Source: Roseiflexus sp. RS-1 (GTDB taxonomy: Bacteria; Chloroflexota; Chloroflexia; Chloroflexales; Roseiflexaceae). Taken from it: a DNA stretch of 64,000 nt. Positions 9,267-17,660 of the stretch are shown in pieces. The notes under the pieces were generated by a model. The model did no database searches. It was not told the DNA's origin and saw only the letters and a program-made list of their open reading frames with translations. The stretch covers positions 3,409,501 through 3,473,500 of the forward strand of contig NC_009523.1 of assembly GCF_000016665.1 (NCBI RefSeq), read 5' to 3'. The translations under genes were made by a program, and so were the position numbers. Positions within the stretch are counted from its first letter, which is position 1. Each line of letters starts with the position of its first letter.

Positions 9267-10124
9267 TTACCCGCCACTCGTCAGAGCATACACGCCGAAA
9301 GCAGCGGCGCCGCCCGCCAGTGAACTGAGGAAGTTGACCGTATCGTTGTTCATCCAGCGCCAGCCGCGCAGCAGCGGATAGCGCACCCCATCGCGGGAGG
9401 CGCGCTTTTCGGTTTCGCCGGTCGGCGACAGGTACATCGCCTGCACCGTCGCCCCCAAAAGACTATCGACCAGGCTTCCGACAACCCCGCCGACGAGTGC
9501 GGCTGGCAGCAGCGCAACCAGCCAGACCCCGCGTTCAGCAACCATGAACAGCAGGGTTGTAGCGCCAATCAGGAGTGCGCCGCCAGCCGATGCGCCAATC
9601 CCGTACAGCGTCACCCCGCCCGATGTGCCCGGCGCGACGATCCTGCCGGAGGTGATCAGGCGCGGCGGATGCGGACTGAGAACCCCGATTTCGGTTGCCC
9701 ACGTATCGGCAGTGACCGTCGCCATCACACCGACATACGCCGCTAACAGCATCACCGGCTCACCGGTCAACCCATAGACCAGGGCAAGCGCCGCACCTGC
9801 GCCGCCATTGGCAAGCGCCTGCCAGAGATCGCGTCGCCCACCCTTCTCGAACTTCTCACCGGCAATGCGCTGCTTCTGCGCCTGACGAAAATGAGAAAGC
9901 GCACTGGACGTCACAAAAAAGACGATCAGTACGCTTCCCCAGGTCCAACCACCAAAACCGAAGGTCGCCGTCCCGGTGATGATGGCGCCCAGCCATCCGC
10001 TCCGATCAAGCGAATGGCGTCGGTATGCCACAGCCCCAATGAAGGCGCTCAACACCAATCCGGCAGCAATACGAGGAATATCAACCATAACGACAGATGG
10101 CAGGATCGAGACGCCATCCATCAT
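9267..10124 (-). CDS. DUF92/TMEM19-family integral membrane protein
   Basis: A 285-residue protein with about seven hydrophobic segments. It shows the family pattern: GWLGAIITGTATFGFGGWTW near the N-terminus, a conserved ALANGGAGA, then TADTWATEIGVLS and GTSGGVTLYG, and a terminal NNDTVNFLSSL. In plants the DUF92 member VTE6 acts as a phytyl-phosphate kinase in phytol salvage; whether the bacterial protein phosphorylates an isoprenyl phosphate is inference. The start is uncertain: ATG 10124 or the in-frame ATG 10088, neither with a clear ribosome site. It converges on aguA with a 3-base gap. Confidence 0.8.
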   Translation of the reverse strand: MMDGVSILPSVVMVDIPRIAAGLVLSAFIGAVAYRRHSLDRSGWLGAIITGTATFGFGGWTWGSVLIVFFVTSSALSHFRQAQKQRIAGEKFEKGGRRDLWQALANGGAGAALALVYGLTGEPVMLLAAYVGVMATVTADTWATEIGVLSPHPPRLITSGRIVAPGTSGGVTLYGIGASAGGALLIGATTLLFMVAERGVWLVALLPAALVGGVVGSLVDSLLGATVQAMYLSPTGETEKRASRDGVRYPLLRGWRWMNNDTVNFLSSLAGGAAAFGVYALTSGG

Positions 10125-10133
10125 ACCACAGGA

Positions 10134-10646
10134 TCAGCGCATTCCCTCGATCCGCCGGGCAATCGCAGTCAAAGCCTGGTCGAGGTCCGGTCCGATCATT
10201 GCAGCGACCTGATCTGACGGAACCATTGCCGCGAACGGTCCAAGCATCGGTGCAAGATCGATGGTCAACATCACCCGCAGATCGGTTCCTTTGCCATCCG
10301 GCACAAACGACCAGCGCGACTCGACACTGACCGGATGGCGCGAGGTGAAGACTACTTCCTGGTCCTGCTGCCAGAACACATCTCCCTCAGAGCGAATGGT
10401 AGCGAACGGACCCATCGCCATATGGGTAGCGACGCGCGCACTGGACTCACCACGCTGCAACACCTCGACTCTCTTCACGCGCGGCAACAACCCCGCCAGA
10501 GTCTGCGGATCGGAAAGCGTCGCAAAAACGCGACTCGCGCTCGCTGCAATGTGTCGGCTCCGCTCGACAGTCACCACCAGACTGCCTCTGGTCGCTGCTT
10601 CTTTCGTCTTGTTCCATGTCAGATCACCGGGTCGAACCATGCTCAT
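10134..10646 (-). CDS. SRPBCC-family (polyketide cyclase/dehydrase-like) protein
   Basis: The frame is open to 10856 but the gene most likely starts at ATG 10646, which has GGAGG six bases upstream; this gives 170 residues. The START/SRPBCC fold pattern is visible: VTVERSRHIAASASRVFATLSDPQTLAGLLP at the N-terminus, a central strand region (QEVVFTSRHPVSVESRWSFVP), and a long C-terminal helix (GPDLDQALTAIARRIEGM). Such proteins bind hydrophobic ligands in a deep cavity; no ligand can be inferred. It is upstream of and same-strand with the DUF92 gene, 10 bases away, suggesting one transcript. Confidence 0.78.
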   Translation of the reverse strand: MSMVRPGDLTWNKTKEAATRGSLVVTVERSRHIAASASRVFATLSDPQTLAGLLPRVKRVEVLQRGESSARVATHMAMGPFATIRSEGDVFWQQDQEVVFTSRHPVSVESRWSFVPDGKGTDLRVMLTIDLAPMLGPFAAMVPSDQVAAMIGPDLDQALTAIARRIEGMR

Positions 10647-10857
10647 TGTGCGCCTCCATGCGGCGGGCTGCCGCCATCGCCACGAATACGACGAGCGTTG
10701 CACGTAGTGAGGTTGCAAAGGGTGTGTATCTGCAACATACCATACATTACGATTCTGTGCAAGTAATGGATGTAACCCGTGCAAAGACCTGGCAAGATGA
10801 CGAGCAGCAGGTTGCCGACGTCCGTTCAATACGCGAAACGGCGCGCACCGATGCAAG

Positions 10858-10869
10858 GTATGCTATAAT
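10858..10869 (+). promoter_or_regulatory. Extended -10 promoter for the zinc-ribbon microgene
   Basis: TATAAT at 10864-10869 is preceded by TGC, giving an extended -10 (TATGCTATAAT). No convincing -35. The predicted start near 10876 leaves a ~50-base leader before ATG 10928. The same TATGCTATAAT string precedes rplS at 58223. Confidence 0.6.
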
Positions 10870-10927
10870 ACGCACAGGAACAGCAACAATCCACAACCTG
10901 GCATCAGGCAACGGAGAGACCAGAATC

Positions 10928-11113
10928 ATGGCAGAGAAGAAATCGAAAACCGACGTTACGGCGCGCGATAAGAGCGGCAAGCCGACCAACCACAACTGCG
11001 CAAACTGCGGAGAGCGCATCATGAATGACCGCGAGATGGTGGTTGTGATGGATGGGCGGCGGCGCAACAAGACGTACCATCATCGCGCATGCTTTCAGAA
11101 GTCTATCGCTTGA
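10928..11113 (+). CDS. Small zinc-binding protein, 61 residues
   Basis: ATG 10928 with GGAGAG about ten bases upstream gives a 61-residue basic protein. After a charged N-terminus it carries CANC (C24, C27), and near the end HHRAC (H52, C55), a treble-clef or zinc-ribbon-like CxxC...HxxC ligand set. The longer reading frame starting at 10616 runs through the promoter and is rejected. No close family recognised. It could bind nucleic acid or protein. It is a single-gene unit, divergent from the SRPBCC gene. Confidence 0.7.
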   Translation: MAEKKSKTDVTARDKSGKPTNHNCANCGERIMNDREMVVVMDGRRRNKTYHHRACFQKSIA

Positions 11114-11201
11114 GCATCGCTTGCTTGTCTGAGTCCGAAGGGGTTGTGTCGGCTCATCCGTCGCGCGCGGGTGAGCCGATCTGTTCTTCTGAACCGCAGG
11201 T

Positions 11202-12089
11202 ATGGTCGAGGATCGCACCCAGATCGAATTTCCGCCGCAAGGCGTCACCACAATCGCGTTGTGTGAGCCATTTGGCGTTCTGTGCTGCCGCGCATCCGGT
11301 CCCGGCGGTCACCCGTTGCGCGTCCTGATCGACACCGGCACCGACCCGTCGGCCGTTGATGCCCGGCTCGCGCGTCGTCTGGCGCTGCGCACCGGCGGCA
11401 GCGGCGTCGGGCATGGCGCTGCCAGCGATACCGTCGCTTTTACCGAGACCATCTTCCCCTGGTTGCGCCTGGGCAACCCGGACGCCCCTGGCAATCAGGC
11501 GCTGACCATCCGCGATCTCTACGCTCCGGCTCTCGACCTCAGCAGCCTCCCCTTTGCGGTCGACGTGGTGATCGGCTACAGCGTGCTCCGCCACCTGACC
11601 CTGCGGATCGATGTCCGGGCGCGCACGCTGACACTGGCGCATCCCGACCTGGGGTTTCCGCCGGTTGGCGATTCAGGCGCCATCATTCCTGTCTCATTCT
11701 TCGAACACTTCCCGGCAATCGGCGATCTGGTCATCGACGGTGTGACGCTTCCCACGGCGGTGATCGACACCGGCTCGAACACTGCTATCACCGTCGGACC
11801 AGACCTGGCGATGCGTCTGGGGTTGCATCGGGATGGGACTGATGTGCGGATTGTGCACGGAGAAGGATTTGGCGGCGGCGGAGAAGTCGTGCGTCGTCGT
11901 TTCGATCAGGTGCGGTTGGGACCGTTTACGCTGAAGGATGTCGATATCGATGCGCCGCTGACGTGGGCTGGCGATCTGGGGCGACGCTCGCGCGCAACGA
12001 TCGGGATGCAACTCCTCTCCCGTTTTGCCACTGTTATCATCGATTATGGGAGGGAACAGGCGGCTCTCGAACCCGTCGAGTTAACCTGA
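11202..12089 (+). CDS. Aspartic protease-like protein with two DTG lobes
   Basis: A 295-residue protein with two retropepsin/pepsin-type active-site motifs: LIDTGTD (D44-T45-G46) and VIDTGSN (D189-T190-G191). The halves have similar layouts: a DTG strand, a stretch with a hydrophobic-hydrophobic-Gly (VVIGYSVL; ATIGMQLLSRF), so it looks like an intragenic duplication forming a single-chain two-lobed protease, as in eukaryotic pepsins. No signal peptide or membrane segment is evident, so it may act in the cytosol. The substrate is unknown. ATG 11202 is used; no strong ribosome site is visible. Confidence 0.72.
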   Translation: MVEDRTQIEFPPQGVTTIALCEPFGVLCCRASGPGGHPLRVLIDTGTDPSAVDARLARRLALRTGGSGVGHGAASDTVAFTETIFPWLRLGNPDAPGNQALTIRDLYAPALDLSSLPFAVDVVIGYSVLRHLTLRIDVRARTLTLAHPDLGFPPVGDSGAIIPVSFFEHFPAIGDLVIDGVTLPTAVIDTGSNTAITVGPDLAMRLGLHRDGTDVRIVHGEGFGGGGEVVRRRFDQVRLGPFTLKDVDIDAPLTWAGDLGRRSRATIGMQLLSRFATVIIDYGREQAALEPVELT

Positions 12090-12169
12090 GGAAGTATCCT
12101 CATCGAAGAGCATCCGCCGCTATGCGCCTTTGCCGGTCATTCCCCGCGTCCCACGCGGCGACCGAAATA

Positions 12170-12232
12170 ATGGAGATTGAGAAATACATCCGGTATGCGC
12201 CGCGTGCCGTCGGGCTAATGGAGATTGAAAAT
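12170..12232 (-). repeat. Dispersed ~62-bp intergenic element, copy 1
   Basis: Read on the minus strand it is bounded by CAATCTCCAT at both ends and contains AGCCCGACGGCACG and GCGCATACCGGAT. A nearly identical copy lies at 53041-53103 on the plus strand. Confidence 0.75.
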
Positions 12233-12253
12233 TAAATCCGCTATACTGCGCTA

Positions 12254-12450
12254 GCCGTGGGGCTGAAGCCCTCGGCTAACCAGGGCAAAGCCCGCCTGCG
12301 CGGGCTATACCGGATTATTTATTCAAAGACCATAAGCCCTCGGCCAGGCAAGGCGAAGCCCGCCTGCGCGGGCTATGGCGGATTATTTATTCAAAGACCA
12401 TAAGCCCTCGGCCAGGCAAGGCGAAGCCCGCCTGCGCGGGCGAGAGCTGT
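12254..12450 (+). repeat. Three tandem GC-hairpin units (about 60-68 bp)
   Basis: A partial unit (12254-12310) and two near-identical 68-bp units starting at 12311 and 12379. Each carries the hairpin AGCCCGC-CTGC-GCGGGCT preceded by GATTATTTATTCAAAGACCA. The same unit occurs inverted at 51430-51501 beside the IS630 relic. Confidence 0.8.
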
Positions 12451-12539
12451 ATTGCACTCGTCCAACACAGCCAACATCCTCCTTCCACCCGCCTGCGTAT
12501 AGTTCACACGAATGATAACCATACATTCCGGGATCGATC

Positions 12540-12950
12540 ATGAACGCTCGATTACTTCTCGTGTTCCTGGCGCTTGTGTTGGCTGCGTGCGGCAGCGCGC
12601 CACTGGCGGAACCGCCTGTCTATCCTGATGCCACACCTGCCGCGCGCGGCGAGTCGCCGCTGGCAGATGCGATGATGAGCGGCTTCACAACCGAAATCGT
12701 CGGCGAGCGCAACGCTTCCGCAATCCGGCTCTTCCGGGCGCCGGGCAGCATCGCCTGGGATCAGGTCAAACAGTTCTACGCCGGACGCCTCGAACCCAAC
12801 GGGTGGCGCGCCGACGCCCGCTTGCTGGTCGAAGGAGATACGATCAGTTACGCCGGGTGGCGCAACGGTGATCAACTCCTCGCAATCGCCCATACCGAGG
12901 ATGCCGCTGCTGGCGCAACCTTTCTGGCGGTTGCCGTTGTGCGGCGATAA
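12540..12950 (+). CDS. Small lipoprotein of unknown function
   Basis: A 136-residue secreted lipoprotein: a short hydrophobic signal ending in the lipobox LAAC, with C17 as the lipidated residue. The mature part is a compact domain of about 90 residues in which a strand/helix region (ASAIRLFRAPGSIAWDQVKQFYAGRLEPNGW) is followed by several strands. This WxxVxxFYxxxLxxxGW layout recalls small anchored extracytoplasmic proteins that measure difference between residues and time points, but I cannot name the family with confidence. It stands alone, 42 bases before the flippase gene. Confidence 0.7.
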   Translation: MNARLLLVFLALVLAACGSAPLAEPPVYPDATPAARGESPLADAMMSGFTTEIVGERNASAIRLFRAPGSIAWDQVKQFYAGRLEPNGWRADARLLVEGDTISYAGWRNGDQLLAIAHTEDAAAGATFLAVAVVRR

Positions 12951-12992
12951 TGCTATCGGGGGCAGGCGCACGGGTGTGGTATCATATGCCGC

Positions 12993-14573
12993 ATGCTGAG
13001 TGCAAATGCACGGATTTTTTTGGTCGTCGTCGCCGCCCTGATCCCTCTGCTGCTGATTGCAGCCTGGCTATGGCGTCGATTCTACCGGGATGATCACACC
13101 GACCCCGCGCGCACGGTTGCTAAAAACAGCCTGCTGCCCATCGCCGCAAATCTGATCAACAAGGTCGTCGACTTTGGCTTTGCGGTCGTCGCACTCCGCT
13201 TTCTGGGACCGGAAGGGAATGGCGCGTATGCGTTCGTCGCCCTGATAGCCGGTCTCTATTTTTTGACCATCACCAACTGGGGGTTGAACGACCTGGCGGT
13301 GCGCGAGGCAGCCCCTGATCTTGCACGCGCGCCGCGTCTGTTCAGCATCACGCTCCTCCTCCGCCTTGGCATCGCCACGCTGCTGATGCCGGTTGCTGCG
13401 ATCCTGGTGATCGGATACTCGCTGATCGAACGCCCGTTAAGCAGTGCTGAAATGCTCGCACTGGCGCTGCTGATGATCCACCTCTACCCGGCAGCGCTCG
13501 CCGCAGCGTGTTCGGCGTCATTTCAGGCATATCAGCGAATGGAAGTGACGGCGCTGGTTCTGCTGTTGACGAACGTGGTGAAGACGCTCGTCGGCGTCGG
13601 AGCGTTGATCATCGCGCCCGACATCCCCGCGCGGGTGGTGGCGCTGGCAGCAGTGGCGCTGGGAACGACAACCCTGAATGCTGCGGTGTTCTTCGTCCTG
13701 CAACGGCGCATGCTGTTTCGCACGTCGCTGGTGTGGGACTGGCCCACCGGACGCGAACTGCTGCGCGAGGGGTTTCCACTACTGTTGAACAGCCTGCTGC
13801 TGGCGGTTTTTTTTCGTTTCGATGTCGTGCTGCTCCGGGCGCAGGCTGGCGCCGAAGCGCTCGGTTTATACGATGCAGCCTATAAAGTCATCAATATGAC
13901 CCAGATCATTCCGCCATACTTCGTGGCAGCACTGTTTCCGCTGCTGGCGCGGTATGCGGTGATGGATCGCGCTGCACTCGAACGAATGTATCACCGCGCG
14001 CTCAGTTTCCTGCAACTCCTCGCCTGGCCCGGCGCAGTCGGCGGAACGCTGCTGGCGCCAACGATTATCACCATTATCGGCGGGCAGGCGTTCCTGCCGG
14101 GGGCGGCGCTGGCGCTGGCGATCCTCATCTGGTACCTGCCGCTTTCGTATGCCAACGGCGTAACTCAGTACGTCCTGATCGCCCTCCGACGCCAGCAATC
14201 GATCACGGTTGCATTTGCGACCGGCGCGCTGTTCAATCTGGGCATGAACCTGGCGCTTATCCCCGTGTATGGCTACCTGGCGGCTGCGACGGTCACAGTG
14301 GCAACCGAGGCAGTCCTGTTGTTGCCGTTTTTGCGCACATTGCGACGCGAAGGCGTTGCACTGCCACTGCTGCGCCTTGCCTGGCGCCCGGCAGTTGCCT
14401 CTTGCGTCATGGGGGCATCAATGTGGGTGACGCTCCCCTTTTCGCCAGTAGCGGCGATCGTAGTCGGGATGCCGGTCTACTTCGCGGCGCTCTGGGCGCT
14501 TGGTGCGTTTGGACCTGAAGAGCGGGCGCTTATGCGACGAATGATGGGAAGAAGCGTGACATCTTCCAGTTAA
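12993..14573 (+). CDS. Polysaccharide/lipid flippase of the MATE/MOP superfamily (Wzx-like)
   Basis: A 526-residue membrane protein with about 14 hydrophobic helices. After a short N-terminal membrane segment it shows the Wzx/RfbX entry pattern NSLLPIAANLINKVVDFGF and LGPEGNGAYAFVALIAG, and an internal repeat of the helix pattern in the second half (FPLLLNSLLLAVFFRFDVVLL). Members flip undecaprenyl-linked or other lipid-linked oligosaccharides across the inner membrane. No glycosyltransferases are adjacent, so the cargo is open. A possible -10 (TGG-TATCAT, 12980-12985) ends 7 bases before ATG 12993, suggesting a leaderless mRNA. Confidence 0.85.
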   Translation: MLSANARIFLVVVAALIPLLLIAAWLWRRFYRDDHTDPARTVAKNSLLPIAANLINKVVDFGFAVVALRFLGPEGNGAYAFVALIAGLYFLTITNWGLNDLAVREAAPDLARAPRLFSITLLLRLGIATLLMPVAAILVIGYSLIERPLSSAEMLALALLMIHLYPAALAAACSASFQAYQRMEVTALVLLLTNVVKTLVGVGALIIAPDIPARVVALAAVALGTTTLNAAVFFVLQRRMLFRTSLVWDWPTGRELLREGFPLLLNSLLLAVFFRFDVVLLRAQAGAEALGLYDAAYKVINMTQIIPPYFVAALFPLLARYAVMDRAALERMYHRALSFLQLLAWPGAVGGTLLAPTIITIIGGQAFLPGAALALAILIWYLPLSYANGVTQYVLIALRRQQSITVAFATGALFNLGMNLALIPVYGYLAAATVTVATEAVLLLPFLRTLRREGVALPLLRLAWRPAVASCVMGASMWVTLPFSPVAAIVVGMPVYFAALWALGAFGPEERALMRRMMGRSVTSSS

Positions 14574-14580
14574 CCACCAT

Positions 14581-14624
14581 TAATCTTCCTGTCATGTCCT
14601 GATAATCTTCCGGTCATGTCCTGA
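14581..14624 (+). repeat. 22-bp direct repeat, two copies
   Basis: Two head-to-tail copies (14581-14602, 14603-14624) of a 22-base unit differing at one position, sharing GTCATGTCCTGA. They lie just upstream of a putative promoter and could be an operator. Confidence 0.6.
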
Positions 14625-14626
14625 TC

Positions 14627-14656
14627 TTGGTCGTAATCCTCCCCGGCGCGTATGGT
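14627..14656 (+). promoter_or_regulatory. Putative promoter for the 31-residue microgene
   Basis: TTGGTC at 14627-14632 and TATGGT at 14651-14656, 18 bases apart, directly after a 22-bp direct repeat. It predicts a start near 14663, about 33 bases before ATG 14696. Confidence 0.45.
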
Positions 14657-14695
14657 ACTCCCACATGTGATTAGTCAAAGGGAGGACTCAGCGCC

Positions 14696-14791
14696 ATGGA
14701 CTACGACGATCTGCCAGACGATGCACCGGGTGGCGATTGCCCCGATCACGGACCATACGCCGACGAAGAATGCCCGAAATGTTCGTTGTGA
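14696..14791 (+). CDS. 31-residue acidic Cys-rich microprotein
   Basis: ATG 14696 is preceded by a strong GGGAGGA ribosome site at good spacing. The product is very acidic and ends with a CPDH...CPKC arrangement (C15, H18, C26, C29), the ligand pattern of a minimal zinc knuckle or ribbon. Both the ribosome site and a plausible promoter support it as a real gene. It sits between the flippase gene and the 86-bp repeat array. No family recognised. Confidence 0.55.
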   Translation: MDYDDLPDDAPGGDCPDHGPYADEECPKCSL

Positions 14792-14910
14792 CATCACAGG
14801 GCGTCCGGCATGCCGCCGGATGTAGTGTGCCGGATCACACAATCTCAACCCCCCCTGAGAACACGAGCGTCGCACCGCTTCTACCACAATCTGAACCTAT
14901 CGCCCCAGAG

Positions 14911-15680
14911 AACATCACCGCCTGGGAGCGCGGGCGTCTCGCCCGCATGCCGGGTGCACAGGCATTGCGCCCGCATACAGCGATACACCCCATCACCCCT
15001 GCACCGCCTGGGTGCGCGGGCGTCGCGCCCGCATGCCGGGTGCGGGTGCACAGGCATTGCGCCCGCATACAGCGATACACCCCATCACCCCTGCACCGCC
15101 TGGGTGCGCGGGCGTCGCGCCCGCATGCAGCGATACACTCCATCACCCCTGCACCGCCTGGGTGCGCGGGCTTCCAGCCCGCATGCCGGGTGTACAGGCA
15201 TTGCGCCCGCATGCCGGGTGCACAGGCATTGCGCCCGCATACGGCGTACACTCCATCACCTCTGCACCGCCTGGGTGCGCGGGCGTCGCGCCCGTATACG
15301 GCGATACACCCCATCACCCCTGCACCGCCTGGGTGCGCGGGCGTCGCGCCCGCATGCCGGGTGTACAGGCATTGCGCCCGTATACGGCGATACACCCCAT
15401 CACCCCTGCACCGCCTGGGTGCGCGGGCTTCCAGCCCGCATGCCGGGTGCACAGGCATTGCGCCCGTATACGGCGATACACTCCATCACCCCTGCACCGC
15501 CTGGGTGCGCGGGCTTCCAGCCCGCATGCCGGGTGTACAGGCATTGCGCCCGCATACAGCAATACACCCCATCACCCCTGCACCGCCTGGGTGCGCGGGC
15601 TTCCAGCCCGCATGCCGGGTGCGCAGGCGTCGTGCCCGCATGCCGGGTGCGCAGGCGTCGCGCCTGCACACAGCGGTGCA
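14911..15680 (+). repeat. Modular ~86-bp repeat array, about nine copies
   Basis: Copies anchored on CACCGCCTGGG start near 14919, 15001, 15093, 15151, 15263, 15322, 15408, 15494 and 15580. Spacings after the degenerate first copy are 92, 58, 112, 59, 86, 86 and 86. The base unit is 86 bp; 58-59-bp units lack a ~28-bp module containing GGCATTGCGCCCGCAT, and the 112-bp unit has it twice. Each unit holds short inverted repeats (GGGCGTCGCGCCC or GGGCTTCCAGCCC). Reading frames across it in all phases are artefacts of composition. Confidence 0.9.
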
Positions 15681-15758
15681 ACCCATCAGAGGGCGGGACG
15701 CCCTCATCCCGAAGCGCGTGTGTTCCCCCAGGTGTGAACAGTTACACAACCTGTCCTA

Positions 15759-15787
15759 TTGTTTCACTGCCGGGATCGTGCTATACT
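15759..15787 (+). promoter_or_regulatory. Sigma-70-type promoter for the TPR protein gene
   Basis: TTGTTT at 15759-15764 and TATACT at 15782-15787 with 17-base spacing, plus a TGC extension before the -10. Predicted start near 15794, so the leader to ATG 15811 is short. Confidence 0.65.
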
Positions 15788-15810
15788 GCGATCCGATCCT
15801 GGGCTGAAGC

Positions 15811-17658
15811 ATGCCCGCTGTTGTCCGAACGACCATGAGTGAACCTGCGAACCCCCGCCAACGCGCCGCGCAGTTGATCGACGAAGGAATTGCGGCGATC
15901 CGCGCTGGCGACCAGACGCGCGCCCGCCAGTTGCTCAGCCAGGCAGTGCAACTCGACCCACAGAACGAACGTGGATGGTTATGGCTTTCCGGTGCACTGC
16001 CGGATGCCGCCCAGCGCCGCTATTGCCTGGAGCGCGTGCTTGCCATTAATCCGCAGAACGAAGTGGCAAAACGCGGATTGGCAAGCCTTACGTCCGCCGC
16101 TCCACCGGCAGCGCCGTCTGCAGGTGCACCGAAACCGGTCACGCCTCCGCGCTCACAACCCGTCTTCGACCCGCTCGCGCCAGATGTTACGGCGAAACGC
16201 GACCGACCAACCAGTGCGCCCTCGCCAGCTGCATCCGTTGCTTCGTCGCCTCCCCCCGCGCCGCGACCATCTGCTCAGGCAACCGGCAGCGCTGCAACCG
16301 GAACGCAAGAGTCGGCAGAAAGCGCCAGACGCGCTGCCAGCACGCACCCCCTTCCTGGCAGCGCTCCCCCTGCAACGCCGAAGCCAGCAGAACCACGGCA
16401 ACGCCTGCCAGAGTCGCCCCCTGCGGCGTCACCCGTCGATCCGCTGGCATCGCTGCGTCCCGGTTCAGGCGCAAAACGCAGCTCGCTGCTGCGTCGTCCC
16501 GGCGTACCCGGCAAGATTGAGACCAGCGCAACACCGACAGACACAACGACCGTTCAGCCGAAGAAACGCTCGCGCACACTTATCATCGCCCTTTTGGGTG
16601 TATTGGTGGTGGTTGCGCTCCTGATTGTCGGCAGTGTGTATCTGTATCCCGAACTGCTCGCGCTGTTGCGATCACCTGAAGAAGCGTCCGCACCAACTGC
16701 GGAACCCGAACCAGCCTCACCCACACCGGTTCCCACACCGACGAGCATTCCAACAGCAACGCCCCTTCCAACCCCAACGCCAGCGGACGTCCGCGAACTG
16801 ATCCGCGAAGCCAGCGAACTCGCTGCGATCGGCAGCCTTGGGCAGGCGGCTGAACGTTACACCGAGGCGATTCGCGCCGATCCATCCTCCTTCGAGGCAT
16901 ACTTCGGACGCGCTCAGGTCAACTTCAACCTGTCGCTCTTTCAGAGCGCCATCGATGACTTCACCAAAGCGCTTGCTCTCGATCCGGACAATGTCGAAGC
17001 GTACCATCAGCGTGCCCGCGCGTTCTACCGTCTGAACCAGTACGATGCAGCTATTCGCGACTTTACCGAGGCGCTGGAGCGTGACCCCAACAATGATGTC
17101 ATTCTGATGCGGCGTGGCGTTGCCTACCGCGACAATCGACAGTACGACGAGGCGCTGGCAGATTTTGATCAGTCGCTGCAACTGAACCCGGATGTCAGTT
17201 TTACCTACTACCACCGGGCGCTGCTGTTCCAGGCGACCGGCAAACTCGACCGCGCGCGCGCCGATTTCGACCGTGCACTGACCATCGCACCAGAGTATCG
17301 CCTGGCGTTCGTCGGTCGCGGACTGTTGCGGTTGGAACAGCGCGATGCACGCGGCGCGCTCAGCGATTGTTCGCGCGCTATCGAAATCGACGCCACCGAG
17401 ATCGACGCCTACCTCTGCCGCGCCAGAGCGGCGGTTGCCCTCAGAGATTATCGCACCGCCATCGCCGATCTCGATGTCGTCATTGCGCGCGACCCCGACA
17501 ACGCCGATGCCTATCGAGAACGGGGCAGAGCGCACCAGGCGCTGCGCGATGTCGCCAGGGCACGGGCGGATTATCAGCGTGCCGCCGAGTTGTACCGCAT
17601 ACAGGGGCGCACCGAAGACCTTGCGGAAGTGGAGAAGTTGCTTGCTGCATTAAGGTAG
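15811..17658 (+). CDS. Membrane-anchored TPR-repeat protein
   Basis: A 615-residue protein. Residues 15-95 hold N-terminal TPR-like helices (LLSQAVQLDPQNERGWLWLSG), 95-240 is a Pro/Ala/Ser-rich linker, 252-275 is a single membrane helix after KKRSR, 285-325 is a Pro/Thr-rich spacer, and 330-610 contains about eight canonical TPR units (for example AIDDFTKALALDPDNVEAYHQRA). The basic residues before the helix predict an N-terminal cytoplasmic part and exported TPR domain. TPRs mediate protein-protein contacts; partners are unknown. ATG 15811 is used; the in-frame ATG 15835 is possible. The amidohydrolase gene follows 2 bases after the stop. Confidence 0.88.
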   Translation: MPAVVRTTMSEPANPRQRAAQLIDEGIAAIRAGDQTRARQLLSQAVQLDPQNERGWLWLSGALPDAAQRRYCLERVLAINPQNEVAKRGLASLTSAAPPAAPSAGAPKPVTPPRSQPVFDPLAPDVTAKRDRPTSAPSPAASVASSPPPAPRPSAQATGSAATGTQESAESARRAASTHPLPGSAPPATPKPAEPRQRLPESPPAASPVDPLASLRPGSGAKRSSLLRRPGVPGKIETSATPTDTTTVQPKKRSRTLIIALLGVLVVVALLIVGSVYLYPELLALLRSPEEASAPTAEPEPASPTPVPTPTSIPTATPLPTPTPADVRELIREASELAAIGSLGQAAERYTEAIRADPSSFEAYFGRAQVNFNLSLFQSAIDDFTKALALDPDNVEAYHQRARAFYRLNQYDAAIRDFTEALERDPNNDVILMRRGVAYRDNRQYDEALADFDQSLQLNPDVSFTYYHRALLFQATGKLDRARADFDRALTIAPEYRLAFVGRGLLRLEQRDARGALSDCSRAIEIDATEIDAYLCRARAAVALRDYRTAIADLDVVIARDPDNADAYRERGRAHQALRDVARARADYQRAAELYRIQGRTEDLAEVEKLLAALR

Positions 17659-17660
17659 CC

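Larger units (their letters stand above)
12090..12539. other. Intergenic region with repeats, no gene
   Basis: 450 bases between the aspartic protease and a lipoprotein gene. It holds one copy of a ~62-base dispersed element (12170-12232) and a cluster of GC-hairpin units (12254-12450). I see no credible coding sequence. Confidence 0.7.

Noticed and set aside
10647-10856. N-terminal extension of the SRPBCC protein
   Set aside because: The segment has no ribosome site and no domain similarity; ATG 10646 has GGAGG.
14911-15680. CRISPR array
   Set aside because: The intervals are not unique spacers; repeat units are joined by conserved modules, and no cas gene is present.
14737-15838. Long open frames (up to 356 residues) in all plus-strand phases across the 86-bp array
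   Set aside because: They follow the repeat in every frame on both strands, have no ribosome sites and give only repeats of Arg/Pro/Cys-rich text.
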